Source: Streptomyces wedmorensis | GTDB lineage: Bacteria; Actinomycetota; Actinomycetes; Streptomycetales; Streptomycetaceae | Length of the DNA stretch: 64,000 nucleotides | Direction of reading: 5' to 3' | NCBI RefSeq assembly: GCF_000716445.1 | Contig: NZ_JNWK01000001.1 | Coordinates: 62,001-126,000, forward strand | In this document: piece by piece, positions 25,125 to 32,979 of the stretch | Numbering within the stretch: position 1 is the stretch's first letter | Layout: each line of letters begins with the position of its first letter | Notes under the pieces: model-generated | Told to the model about the DNA's origin: nothing | The model's database searches: none | The model's input: the letters and a program-made list of their open reading frames with translations, nothing else | Made by a program: the position numbers and the translations under genes

Positions 25125-26554
25125 TCAGGCGGCTGATCGTCAGTTACGTGGCGCTCGTCGCGGTGGCGCTCGCCGCCTTCACCGTGCCGGTCGCCTTCAC
25201 GCTCACCGCCCAACTCCGGGGCGACACCGAGGAGTCCGTACGCCGCGAGGCCACGACGATGGCGCTGCTGCTCGGGGAGGGCGACGCGCCCGCACGGCAG
25301 GCGCTGGCCCGGATGGCGGGGGCGTACGGCGACGAGACGCCAGGGACGGTGGAGGTGGTGGCGGCCGACGGCAGGAGTGCGATGCCGCCGCTGCCCCTGC
25401 CCGCCCACCCGGACGACCCGGCCTTCGACAGCGCGCTTGCGCGGGGCAGGACCACCGTCGACTGGGGGTCGCGGCTCGTCTGGGGGCCCGAACTGGTGGT
25501 CACCGTACCGGTGTACGCGCGGAACGGGGCCGTGGAGGAGCGGATCGTCGGTGCGGTCCGCGTCCGGTACGAGACGGCGGACCTCACCGACCGGCTGTGG
25601 CGGATCTGGGGGTTCCGGGCGATCCTCGCGGTCGGCGTGCTCGCCGTGGCGGCCGGGCTCGGCGCGATCGTGGCCCGGCTCCTCACCAAGCCGCTGCGCC
25701 AACTCAACGACATGGCGAGCAGGTTCGGCGACGGCGACCTCACGGCACGGTCCCCCGTCACCGGCCCGCAGGAGACGCGGACGCTCGCCCGCACGCTGAA
25801 CCAGGGCGCGGAGCGCCTGGACACGCTCGTCGCCTCGCAGCGCATCTTCGTCGCCGACGCCTCGCACCAGCTGCGTACCCCGCTGACGGCGCTGCGGCTC
25901 TCCCTCGACAACATCGCGGACGGGGTGGACGACGAGTTCGTCCGCGAGGACGTCGACCAGGCGACCGCCGAGGTCGTACGGATGAGCCGCCTCGTCAACG
26001 GGCTGCTGGTGCTCGCCCGGGCCGAGGCGAAGGTCTCCGCGCCCGAACCGCTGGCGCTGCGCGAGCTGGTCGAGGAACGCCTGAACGTGTGGCGGCCGGC
26101 CGCCGACGAACGCGGGGTGACCCTCGTCCTCGCCGGTGACGCCGACGACTGGCCCCGGGTGCTCGCGGGGCCGGGCAACCTCGACCAGGTCCTCGACAAC
26201 GTGCTCTCCAACGCCCTGGAGGTCTCCCCGGACCGGGGCACGATCACCGTACGGGTGGAGACGGACGGTCCCGAGGAGGCGGTCGTCGAGGTCCTCGACC
26301 AGGGCCCGGGGATGTCCGCCGCCGAACAGGCCCGCGCCTTCGACCGGTTCTGGCGAGGCCAGGGGCTGACCGGCCGCACGGGCTCGGGCCTCGGCCTCGC
26401 CATCGTCAAGCAGCTGGTCACGGACGACGGAGGCCGGGTCGCGCTTCGGGACGCGCCCGGCGGCGGACTGTGCGTACGGATCGGACTGCGGACCGAGGCC
26501 GACGCGCCGCGGCGGATCAGCCCTCGGCCGGGAGCACCGAGGAGTGGTGGTTGA
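25121..26554 (+). CDS. Membrane sensor histidine kinase
   Basis: A 477-residue kinase. Two transmembrane helices (about 5-28 and 165-187) flank an extracytoplasmic sensor of about 135 residues; a HAMP domain follows (LLTKPLRQLNDMASRF), then the H-box ADASHQLRTPLTAL with phospho-accepting His249, the N-box NVLSNALEVSPDRG, the G1 box VLDQGPGMS and the G2 box GSGLGLAIVKQL. The start overlaps the response-regulator stop as GTGA, so translation is coupled. The last 38 bases overlap the convergent SnoaL-like gene. The stimulus is unknown; the sensor region has no recognisable ligand fold. Confidence 0.92.
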   Translation: MIRRLIVSYVALVAVALAAFTVPVAFTLTAQLRGDTEESVRREATTMALLLGEGDAPARQALARMAGAYGDETPGTVEVVAADGRSAMPPLPLPAHPDDPAFDSALARGRTTVDWGSRLVWGPELVVTVPVYARNGAVEERIVGAVRVRYETADLTDRLWRIWGFRAILAVGVLAVAAGLGAIVARLLTKPLRQLNDMASRFGDGDLTARSPVTGPQETRTLARTLNQGAERLDTLVASQRIFVADASHQLRTPLTALRLSLDNIADGVDDEFVREDVDQATAEVVRMSRLVNGLLVLARAEAKVSAPEPLALRELVEERLNVWRPAADERGVTLVLAGDADDWPRVLAGPGNLDQVLDNVLSNALEVSPDRGTITVRVETDGPEEAVVEVLDQGPGMSAAEQARAFDRFWRGQGLTGRTGSGLGLAIVKQLVTDDGGRVALRDAPGGGLCVRIGLRTEADAPRRISPRPGAPRSGG

Positions 26555-27047
26555 CGATCAGCCAGACGCCGTCCCGCTTCTCGTACTCGTAGGTGTACCG
26601 GGCGTCGACCGCCTTGGTGACGCCGGTCTTCGGGTCGGTGAGGTGGAAGCGGTAGACGCCGGCGTCGAGCGCCGAGTTCCGGTCGAGGACGCGGATCACC
26701 GAACGGACCTTCTCGCCCCGCGGCTTCTTCTGCAGGAAGTGCTCGAAGTAGTCGACGATCCCCACGTGATCGGTACGGATCCGGGGCGACGCCGTCGGCA
26801 GCAGCACGGCGTCCTCGGCGTACAGGTCGGCGACCTTCTCCGCGTCCCCGGTCAGCAGCGCCGCGTTCCACCGGTCGAACAGCCCGGCTATCTCCCGCTC
26901 GGTCACCCCGCCCTTCCGGTCGCCGCGGTCCCTGCCGTGCTCCTTCTCACCTGCCTGCGCCACACCCACACCGGCGACGAGCGCGCCGAGCGCGGTCACG
27001 GCGACGCCGCCGGCGACGGCGGCGCGGATACGGGTCCTACGGTTCAT
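26517..27047 (-). CDS. Secreted SnoaL-like / SgcJ-EcaC family protein
   Basis: A 176-residue protein with an N-terminal signal peptide (RIRAAVAGGVAVTALGALVA, cut near AQAG) and one SnoaL/CaMKII-association-type alpha+beta domain (REIAGLFDRWNAALLTGDAE, ADLYAEDAVLLP, and a final WLIVNHHSSVLP). Some relatives are small oxidoreductases or isomerases; exported ones are of unknown role. GGAGGAG precedes the ATG at 27047; a longer frame upstream starts without a ribosome site. Its stop codon end overlaps the kinase gene tail by 38 bases. Confidence 0.8.
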   Translation of the reverse strand: MNRRTRIRAAVAGGVAVTALGALVAGVGVAQAGEKEHGRDRGDRKGGVTEREIAGLFDRWNAALLTGDAEKVADLYAEDAVLLPTASPRIRTDHVGIVDYFEHFLQKKPRGEKVRSVIRVLDRNSALDAGVYRFHLTDPKTGVTKAVDARYTYEYEKRDGVWLIVNHHSSVLPAEG

Positions 27048-27171
27048 CGGATCTCCTCCGCTGAGCGAACTCCCCCCGACCGCAGCTGCGTTCGGGTGAT
27101 CCCACTCTCGCGGCGCCCGGGTCAAGCCCCGTACAAGGGACCGTCAGCGCCCGGACAAGACTCGGGAAAGA

Positions 27172-27416
27172 TCACGGCCGGCGGGCGGCGACCGAGTCGT
27201 CGTCCAGCGCGTCCGTCAGGTCGTAGCACTTGGTCTCGACGGTCTCCGGGGCGAGCGGCGGCGGCCCTTCGCGAGGTCGGCCTCGGCCAGTGCACGGGCA
27301 CGGTCGGCGGCGGTCGATCCGGTGAGGATCGCGGCGAGGGCGTCGGGGAAACGGGCGTGTGCGAGACGTCGAGCCTGGTCGACGGGGTCGACGGGGTCGA
27401 CGGGGTCGGCGGTCAT
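27172..27416 (-). pseudogene. Broken remnant of a nucleotidyltransferase-like gene
   Basis: From the ATG at 27416 the frame reads MTADPVDPVDPVDQARRLAH, then FPDALAAILTGSTAADRA, which resembles the start of minimal nucleotidyltransferases (a GS-containing loop in AILTGSTA). The catalytic Asp-x-Asp region that should follow is missing, and the frame degenerates to a Arg/Pro-rich tail. In another frame the sequence LAPETVETKCYDLTDALDDD leads to a stop at 27172, which looks like a genuine C-terminus. A frameshift plus an internal deletion is the simplest reading. The DPV repeat comes from a short tandem GACGGGGTC repeat. Confidence 0.45.
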
Positions 27417-27502
27417 GCCGGACAGGATGCCGGGCGCCGTGCTCCTCCGCGACTCGATTCCGGGCGCTGACCTGCGACGACGCACCTCGCGAGCGGTGTC
27501 GT

Positions 27503-28840
27503 TCAGGGCTTCACGATGCCGCGGACCACCCCGAGGTCGAGAAGGTCCTGGGGCCGCAGCCGGAGTTGGTCGGCGGTCCTGTCGGACTCCTCGGGGGTCC
27601 GCTTCAGGATGGACGCCGCCAGTTCGGGGGCGATGACCGAGAAGTAGCTGTCGGGGGTGGCCCAGAGGTTCTCGGGAGCGGCGAGGGCGAGGGCGCCGCC
27701 GGAGCCGCCCTCGCCGACGAGGAGGGAGGTCAGGGGGACGCCGGCGGTGGCGACGGCGGCGAAGAGGTCGGCGATGGCGGGGCCGGCGCCCGCGTACTCC
27801 GCCGCCGGGTCGTTGGCCGCCCCAGGGGTGTCGACGAGGGTGAGGACCGGGATCCCGAGGCGGTCCGCGAGGCGGACGAGTCGTGCGGCCGTGCGGAAGC
27901 CGGCCGGGCGGGTCGCGGTGCCGCACTGGGCGGCGAACGCGACGGTACGCCCGTCGGGGAGCTGCCCGAAGCCGCAGCGCATGCCGGGGTCGACGCCGCC
28001 GCAGCGGTCGCCCGAGATCTCCTCGCGGAGCGTGAAGTGGGCGTCGAGGTACGCGGGGGCCCGCGGCCGGTCGGGGCGCCGTGCGCGCGCCACGGCCTCC
28101 CGCCCGCTCGCGGCGGGCTCGGTGCCCGGCGCCGACAGCGCGTGCGGCGGCGGGACCGGGCCCTCGGCGGGCCGGGTGAGCAGCCCGAGCCAGCGTCCGA
28201 GGGTGGTGCGCAGCTCGTCGGGCGGCACGATCGCGTCGACGTGGCCGTGGGCGAGCTGGGCCTCGGCGGTGTACGCGGCCGGGTCCGCGTCCTGCGGGCG
28301 CACCCGTGACCCGGCGAAGCCCACCTGGGCCTCCGGGAGTGCGAGCACGACGTCGGACCCGGCCCCCAGCGTCGCCCAGCCGCCCCCCGTCGTCGGATTC
28401 CGCAGGACCGCGACCTGCGGCAGCCCGGCGGCCCGGGTCAGCGCCGACTCGCGTGCGAGGTACTGGAGTTGGAGGAGCGCGCGCATGCCCTCGTGCATCC
28501 GGCTGCCGCCGGTCGCGGGGAGGACGACCACGGGCAGCCGGCGGGCGCGGGCCAGCTCGTGGGCGGCCGTGGCCCGCGCTCCCGTCCGCTCGCCGAGGGA
28601 GCCGCCGAGGAACCGGAACTCGAAGGAGATCAGGACCACCCGCACCCCGCACACCGTGCCCGTGCCGCAGACCACCGACTCGGTCTCGCCGGTGCGCTCG
28701 GCGGCGCGGGCGTGGGCGTCGGCGTAGCCGGGCCAGTCGATCGGCCCGTCACCGGCCAGGGGCTCCTCCCCGTAGGGGAGTTCGGTGAAGTCGTCCGCCA
28801 CGAGGGCGATCGCCTCACGTGCCGTCCTCGGGTCGCTCAT
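27503..28840 (-). CDS. Acyl-CoA carboxylase carboxyltransferase-domain protein
   Basis: A 445-residue protein with two crotonase-like halves, the layout of biotin-dependent carboxyltransferases: an N-terminal half (SFEFRFLGGSLGERTG, LPATGGSRMHEG, NPTTGGGWATLG) and a C-terminal half (LTLVDTPGAANDPAAEYAGA, and GEGGSGGALALAA). No zinc ribbon is present. It would move a carboxyl group from carboxybiotin to an acyl-CoA such as acetyl-CoA. It is shorter than usual propionyl-CoA carboxylase beta chains, and no biotin carrier/carboxylase gene is nearby, so a partner must come from elsewhere. CGAGGC precedes the ATG. Confidence 0.8.
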   Translation of the reverse strand: MSDPRTAREAIALVADDFTELPYGEEPLAGDGPIDWPGYADAHARAAERTGETESVVCGTGTVCGVRVVLISFEFRFLGGSLGERTGARATAAHELARARRLPVVVLPATGGSRMHEGMRALLQLQYLARESALTRAAGLPQVAVLRNPTTGGGWATLGAGSDVVLALPEAQVGFAGSRVRPQDADPAAYTAEAQLAHGHVDAIVPPDELRTTLGRWLGLLTRPAEGPVPPPHALSAPGTEPAASGREAVARARRPDRPRAPAYLDAHFTLREEISGDRCGGVDPGMRCGFGQLPDGRTVAFAAQCGTATRPAGFRTAARLVRLADRLGIPVLTLVDTPGAANDPAAEYAGAGPAIADLFAAVATAGVPLTSLLVGEGGSGGALALAAPENLWATPDSYFSVIAPELAASILKRTPEESDRTADQLRLRPQDLLDLGVVRGIVKP

Positions 28841-29066
28841 GGGGGCCTCGCCGCTCGTCGCCGAAGTGTGCGTACGGGTGGGGTCAGGGCCTGCGCGGTG
28901 CCGCGGCCCGGTCGTGCGTTCCCACCGTACCGTCCGGTCGGGCGACGTCACGGTTGCCCGATCGCACGGCGTTCGAGTGCGGACTGCCGGCCGAGCCGGG
29001 CCCGCCGCGGCGCGGCACCGATGCGGTCCTGCCGTCGATCGGACCCGGACCCGGCGTGGAGCGGTG

Positions 29067-29104
29067 CCCGAGCCGGGCCCGCCGTCGGGCGGGCCCGGCT
29101 CGGG
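29067..29104 (-). terminator. Perfect 17-base-pair hairpin after the DUF6114 gene
   Basis: CCCGAGCCGGGCCCGCC (29067-29083) pairs perfectly with GGCGGGCCCGGCTCGGG (29088-29104) around a GTCG loop. It lies 9 bases past the DUF6114 stop, as a terminator without U-tract should. Confidence 0.75.
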
Positions 29105-29112
29105 GCGTGTGT

Positions 29113-29565
29113 TCAGGCCGTCCCGGCCGCCGTCGGCGTCTCCGCCGGGTCTCCGGTGGTCGCGGGCTTCCGGCGGCGGAAGAGCCGGCGCTGCCGCGGC
29201 GGCCGGTCCGGGAGCCAGCCGAAGGCGAGCGAACTGCCGATGAGCCCGAGGAGCATCCCCACGACGAACCCGCCCAGGTTGGAGGTGACCCAGCTCCCGA
29301 GGGACGCCAGGACTCCGACGACCGAGTAGAAGAGCCGTTGGCGGGGGTTGAGGACGATGAGCAGTCCACAGATGATCATGAGGGAGGGCAGGACGTAGCC
29401 CACCAGGCTGTCCGCTCCCGCCGTGAGGATCACGGTGATGCTCGCCCGCTGGGTCAGCAGGATCTCCGCCCCGCCCAGGGCGAGCGTGACTCCGGCGCCG
29501 AAGGGACGGTGGTGCCGCCAGCGCCGGAAGGTCCGCCAGGGGTGCCGGGGACGGCCGGGCGCCAC
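29113..29565 (-). CDS. DUF6114 family membrane protein
   Basis: A 150-residue inner-membrane protein with about four hydrophobic segments (GAGVTLALGGAEILLT, LVGYVLPSLMIICGLLIV, FYSVVGVLASLGSWVTSNLG, GMLLGLIGSSLAFGWL) and basic N- and C-terminal tails. The sequence fits the DUF6114 family, which in Streptomyces regularly follows a DUF6230 gene, as here with a 2-base gap. Function is unknown; the pairing suggests a membrane partner for the secreted DUF6230 protein. Confidence 0.8.
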   Translation of the reverse strand: MAPGRPRHPWRTFRRWRHHRPFGAGVTLALGGAEILLTQRASITVILTAGADSLVGYVLPSLMIICGLLIVLNPRQRLFYSVVGVLASLGSWVTSNLGGFVVGMLLGLIGSSLAFGWLPDRPPRQRRLFRRRKPATTGDPAETPTAAGTA

Positions 29566-29567
29566 GC

Positions 29568-30227
29568 TCAGCAGCCCTTCGAGCTGAAGCTCATGTGCAG
29601 GTCGGGAAGGGTGAACCGGACGGCGGTCGTGGCGTAGTTGGTCTGCCGGAGGTCCTTGATGGTGACCGTGTCGGCCTGCTGTCCGAAGGAGCCGAGCGGG
29701 CCCTTGATCGGCGGCTTGTCGAAGGTGCTGGCGTCACCGCCGATCTCGATGTTGTCGAAGTCGGCGACCTTGCCGCTGATCTCGGTGGAGTCGGTGGTGA
29801 GCCCCGAGGCCTTGACCGGGGTGCCCTTGCCGCCCGCCGTGATGCGCAGGTAGGTGCCGCCGAGCTCCACGCTCTGGCAGAGGTTGGTGAGCTTCGCCTC
29901 GCGGATCGCGGTGACGATGACCAGCACCTGTCCGCCGGTGTCGCCGGCGTTGGGGCTTCCCTCGGCCATGTTGTCGAGGCCTCCGAACTGGCCGAAGCCG
30001 GTGCCCTCCATGGAGTCGGCGGCGACGGTGAACGGCATGCCGGAGATGGCGAACTGGGCGGCGAGCGCCCCTTGCGCGGTGAGGACGACGAGCGTGGCGG
30101 CGATGGCCAGGGCGGGTCCGCCCATCATCGCGGCGCGGCGGTAGCGCACCCGGCCGCGTCTGCCGGAGCCGTCCTCCGTCGTGGCGGGGTTCGTGTGCTG
30201 GTCGGGGGTGTCTTCGGACATGGCCAT
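29568..30227 (-). CDS. DUF6230 family exported protein
   Basis: A 219-residue protein with one hydrophobic N-terminal segment (PALAIAATLVVLTAQGALAA) followed by a beta-rich extracytoplasmic domain containing ISGMPFTVAADSMEGTGFGQ and ending HMSFSSKGC. This is the DUF6230 pattern; some entries carry the old name cholesterol esterase without catalytic evidence. It starts at the ATG six bases after AGGAG (an ATG two codons on is also possible) and is co-transcribed with DUF6114. The likely promoter is upstream at 30354-30383. The role is unknown. Confidence 0.78.
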   Translation of the reverse strand: MAMSEDTPDQHTNPATTEDGSGRRGRVRYRRAAMMGGPALAIAATLVVLTAQGALAAQFAISGMPFTVAADSMEGTGFGQFGGLDNMAEGSPNAGDTGGQVLVIVTAIREAKLTNLCQSVELGGTYLRITAGGKGTPVKASGLTTDSTEISGKVADFDNIEIGGDASTFDKPPIKGPLGSFGQQADTVTIKDLRQTNYATTAVRFTLPDLHMSFSSKGC

Positions 30228-30353
30228 GCGGTGCTCCTGACATGAGTGAGGAAACAGACCTGCGCGGCGCGTCCTGGCGCGGACAGTCCCCCAACCCGCC
30301 TGGGTCTTCCTCGCGTGGTGCGGAGGCAGACGTGCCGCAGGGAACCGTTCGGA

Positions 30354-30383
30354 CCGTAAGGCTTGCTGTTACCCGGGGTCAAC
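30354..30383 (-). promoter_or_regulatory. Putative promoter of the DUF6230-DUF6114 operon
   Basis: On the minus strand TTGACC (30383-30378) is followed after 18 bases by TTACGG (30359-30354). It lies between the TetR gene stop and the DUF6230 start and gives a leader of about 120 nucleotides. Confidence 0.4.
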
Positions 30384-30422
30384 TCCCCTGCATCAGCGGC
30401 CTGTCGGCCGTCCGACGATCGA

Positions 30423-31097
30423 TCATTCGGAGGTGAAGGGAGCCACCAGGACGTGCACCAGACTGTCGAGCAGGAGGGGAAGATCGATGAGCCGCCCCTC
30501 GTCGACCGCCCGGTGGACCGCGGCGTGGACGGCGCCCACCACGATGTCGACCAGTTCGCTCCGCGGCACCCGTGCGGGCCCCGCCGGGGCGTCGGTGAAG
30601 AACCAGCGAAAACTGGCCAGAAGTTCGGCGCGCGCCTGGCGCCCCGCGGGCCCCAGGGACTCGATCTCGACCACCATCGTGGCGAACGCCGGGGTCTGCG
30701 TGAGCACCGTCAGGAGCACCCGCAGTCCGGCGCGCACCGCGGCCGGCCAGTCCGCCGCGCCGCCGGCCTCCTCGTACGCCCTCCGCATGGCCCGTACGAC
30801 CTGCTGCGTGCCGCCCCGGTAGGCGGCGATGACGGCGTCCTCCTTGCCGGAGAACAGCTCGTAGAAGACCGGTCGGGTCACGCCGGCGGCCCGGCAGATG
30901 TCGCTGATGCGGGCGCCCGCGTAGCCGTTCGCCGCGACCGTCGTCGCCACCCCGTCGAGCAGTCGTTCCCGCTGTCGCGAGGCGACCTCCTCGGGCGTCA
31001 GCCGACGGGGTCCGGGCCGGAGCGAGCGCTCCGGCTCCCTTCCCGAGCGGGCGCCCGGCAGGACGAGATCCTCCTCGGTTCCGCGAGCACTCGTCAT
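30423..31097 (-). CDS. TetR family transcriptional regulator
   Basis: A 224-residue repressor-type protein. The helix-turn-helix is at about 45-80 (GYAGARISDICRAAGVTRPV, then FYELFSGKEDAVIAAY), and the C-terminal helical domain binds an unknown ligand. The start is the ATG at 31097, nine bases after GGGAGG; an ATG three codons upstream touches the ribosome site and cannot be used. It lies upstream of the DUF6230-DUF6114 pair on the same strand and could regulate it, itself, or the divergent secreted protein. The palindrome TGACGTCA sits just upstream of its ribosome site. Confidence 0.85.
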   Translation of the reverse strand: MTSARGTEEDLVLPGARSGREPERSLRPGPRRLTPEEVASRQRERLLDGVATTVAANGYAGARISDICRAAGVTRPVFYELFSGKEDAVIAAYRGGTQQVVRAMRRAYEEAGGAADWPAAVRAGLRVLLTVLTQTPAFATMVVEIESLGPAGRQARAELLASFRWFFTDAPAGPARVPRSELVDIVVGAVHAAVHRAVDEGRLIDLPLLLDSLVHVLVAPFTSE

Positions 31098-31571
31098 CGG
31101 CCACATCCTCCCGGGGTTGTTGACGTCACATACTCGACAGGATTACAACCCTGATGGGTTTTCCTCTCGGTGTGCCGAACGTCGGAGCCGCTCCCCGTGG
31201 GACGGGACGCGTCCCCACCGCACACCGCACCGAGTATCACGCTCCCGCACCTCCCGCGACACCGCTGCCGGACATCCGTGGCGCCGGATCGTCCCGGCGG
31301 CGGCCGCGCACCACCCCGTCAGGCCGGCGCTCCGACCCGTATCGACGCGCACCGCTCCGCAACGCCGCGCTCCGACCCGTATCGACGCGCACCGCTCCGC
31401 AACGCCGCGCACCTCCCTCACCGCCGCCGGCTCCCCCCCAGGGCATCCCCGAGTGCGCCCGGTACACCGCCGTACCGGTCCGCACTGCCCCGGACCACCC
31501 CCGCGTCCCCACGCGCACCGCCAGTACAGCCGAGTTCCGCACCCCCACTCCGTACGGAAGGAAGCATCCCC
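31098..31571. other. Divergent gene-free region (474 bases)
   Basis: Contains the TetR-gene leader with the perfect palindrome TGACGTCA (31121-31128), a second inverted repeat AACCC-TGATG-GGTTT (about 31147-31161), an exact 40-base tandem duplication, and a GGAAGGAAG ribosome site for the secreted protein gene. No open reading frame here has coding character. Confidence 0.6.
31331..31410 (+). repeat. Exact 40-base tandem duplication
   Basis: A 40-base unit beginning TCCGACCCGTATCGACGCGC occurs twice head-to-tail (31331-31370 and 31371-31410) without a mismatch, in the region between the TetR gene and the secreted protein. Perfect identity implies a recent event. Confidence 0.85.
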
Positions 31572-32240
31572 ATGCGCAAGCGCGCTCTTCTCGTGTCCAT
31601 CGGCCTCGCCGTCACCGCGACCCTGGCCGCGACCGCCCAGGCCGGCGCCTCGGGCGCCGCCGCCGGCGAGGTCCTCACCACCGGCGGCGCCGGCGGCACC
31701 GCCGTCGCCGTCGGCGACGTCCTCTCCGCCTCCCTCTCCGCCGGAACCAAGGCCAGGATCGCCACCACCGCGGGCGGCAGCACCGGCATCACCTGCGGCA
31801 CCTCCGCGTTCACCGCCACGGTCACCGGCAACCCCGCCGCGCCCGGCACCGCCACCGAGTCCGTCACGGCTCACACCCTGAGCAGCTGCACCACCAACAT
31901 CATCGGCGCGACGGGCGTCCAGAGCATCACGGTCAACAACCTGCCCTTCGCCGCCGCCGTCACCTCCGGCGGGTCGCTCACCGTCACCGCGGGCGCCGCG
32001 GGCCCGATCCAGACCACACTGAAGATCAACACCATCCTCGGCCTGACGACCTGCGTCTACCGGGCCACGAGCCTCACCGCCACCCCCTCCAACACCGACA
32101 ACTCGCTCACCTTCACCGACCAGCTGTTCACCAAGACCAGCGGTCCCGGCACCTGTCCGGGCAGCGGTTACTTCTCCGCGAAGTACGGGCCCGTCATGGA
32201 CACCAGCCAGGCCGGCAGCCCCGTCGTCTTCGTGAACTGA
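31572..32240 (+). CDS. Secreted Ala/Thr/Gly-rich protein of unknown function
   Basis: A 222-residue exported protein. The signal peptide is residues 1-27 (MRKRALLVSIGLAVTATLAA, cut near AQAGA). The mature part is rich in Thr, Ser, Ala and Gly with few charges and contains four Cys, which could form two disulfides (TGITCGTSAF, SSCTTN, TTCVYRA, GTCPGSG). No enzymatic motif is visible. The pattern fits a family of Streptomyces secreted proteins of unknown role often called Tat-signal proteins, though no RR motif is present here. A perfect hairpin follows the gene. Confidence 0.75.
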   Translation: MRKRALLVSIGLAVTATLAATAQAGASGAAAGEVLTTGGAGGTAVAVGDVLSASLSAGTKARIATTAGGSTGITCGTSAFTATVTGNPAAPGTATESVTAHTLSSCTTNIIGATGVQSITVNNLPFAAAVTSGGSLTVTAGAAGPIQTTLKINTILGLTTCVYRATSLTATPSNTDNSLTFTDQLFTKTSGPGTCPGSGYFSAKYGPVMDTSQAGSPVVFVN

Positions 32241-32255
32241 CCGCGCCACCGCAGC

Positions 32256-32293
32256 GCCGTGCCCCCTTCCGCGTACGAGGAAGGGGGCACGGC
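32256..32293. terminator. Perfect 15-base-pair bidirectional hairpin
   Basis: GCCGTGCCCCCTTCC (32256-32270) pairs with GGAAGGGGGCACGGC (32279-32293) around an 8-base loop. It sits between the convergent ends of the secreted protein and the cyclic-nucleotide-fold gene and can serve both. Confidence 0.8.
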
Positions 32294-32752
32294 TCACGCA
32301 AGGATGCCGCTCCCGTGCGGCGCGTACAGGTCCAGGAGCCGGACCCGGGTCACGTGGAGGCGGTGGGCCAGGATCGCCCCCACCCAGAACGTGACCGAGG
32401 CGCCGAAATCCGTGTCCGAGCGGCACATCGAGCGGACGGCCGGGGCGTCGAACTCGTACGCCCGCACCGGCGTCATCGCCTCGGCGCCCGACTGGCAGAG
32501 GTACGGCGGGAACAGCCAGGACAGGCCCACCAGCTCGCCGTGGCGCAGGGTCTCGATCACGGGCGACCCGCGACCCGGCACCTTCGCGTCGAGCGTCACG
32601 GCGCCCGTCTTCACGATCCAGAACCGGTCGGCGTACTGCTGCTCCTCGAAGAGGCGGTGGCCGGAATCGAAGTACACGTCCTCGGCGAAGGCCATCAGAC
32701 GCTCGCGGTGCTCCGGCGGCAACGTGCTGACCTTGGGTGCGGCACTGCTCAT
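32294..32752 (-). CDS. Cyclic-nucleotide-binding fold protein without HTH
   Basis: A 152-residue protein comprising one cNMP-binding (Crp-like) jelly-roll: FDSGHRLFEEQQYADRFWIV, then a GxVxL turn, and HGELVGLSWLFPPYLC at the phosphate-cassette position. The cassette lacks the usual GExxxxxxxxRSAT arginine, so nucleotide binding is doubtful. There is no DNA-binding domain, unlike Crp/Fnr regulators. It may act as a stand-alone sensor or partner. It is divergent from the alpha/beta hydrolase gene across 227 bases. Confidence 0.75.
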   Translation of the reverse strand: MSSAAPKVSTLPPEHRERLMAFAEDVYFDSGHRLFEEQQYADRFWIVKTGAVTLDAKVPGRGSPVIETLRHGELVGLSWLFPPYLCQSGAEAMTPVRAYEFDAPAVRSMCRSDTDFGASVTFWVGAILAHRLHVTRVRLLDLYAPHGSGILA

Positions 32753-32915
32753 GGCGGACCCTCCTCGCGCACTCGACTCCCACCCCCAGTGTCCGACAGG
32801 GCGCCGAGGTCCGCAGGCGACGCCCGGCCCCCGTCGCGGCCGTGCCGCCGTCGACCGGGGAGACCATCGCAGGTGCGGTCCCCTCGCCCTGCCCGTAGCG
32901 TGGCGCGGGGGTCAC

Positions 32916-32951
32916 GGGGCGGGATCAGGGGCGGGATCAGGGGCGGGATCC
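32916..32951 (+). repeat. Three tandem 12-base units GGGGCGGGATCA
   Basis: Units at 32916-32927, 32928-32939 and 32940-32951 (last one ends ATCC) lie 28 bases before the hydrolase ATG, overlapping its leader or promoter. Confidence 0.7.
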
Positions 32952-32979
32952 ATCCTTCGCGCAGATCGGTACGGAACCC

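Noticed and set aside
27216..28652. Long minus-strand frame covering the carboxyltransferase gene in another frame
   Set aside because: Arg/Pro-rich shadow; only its last 66 codons (nucleotidyltransferase-like start) seemed meaningful.
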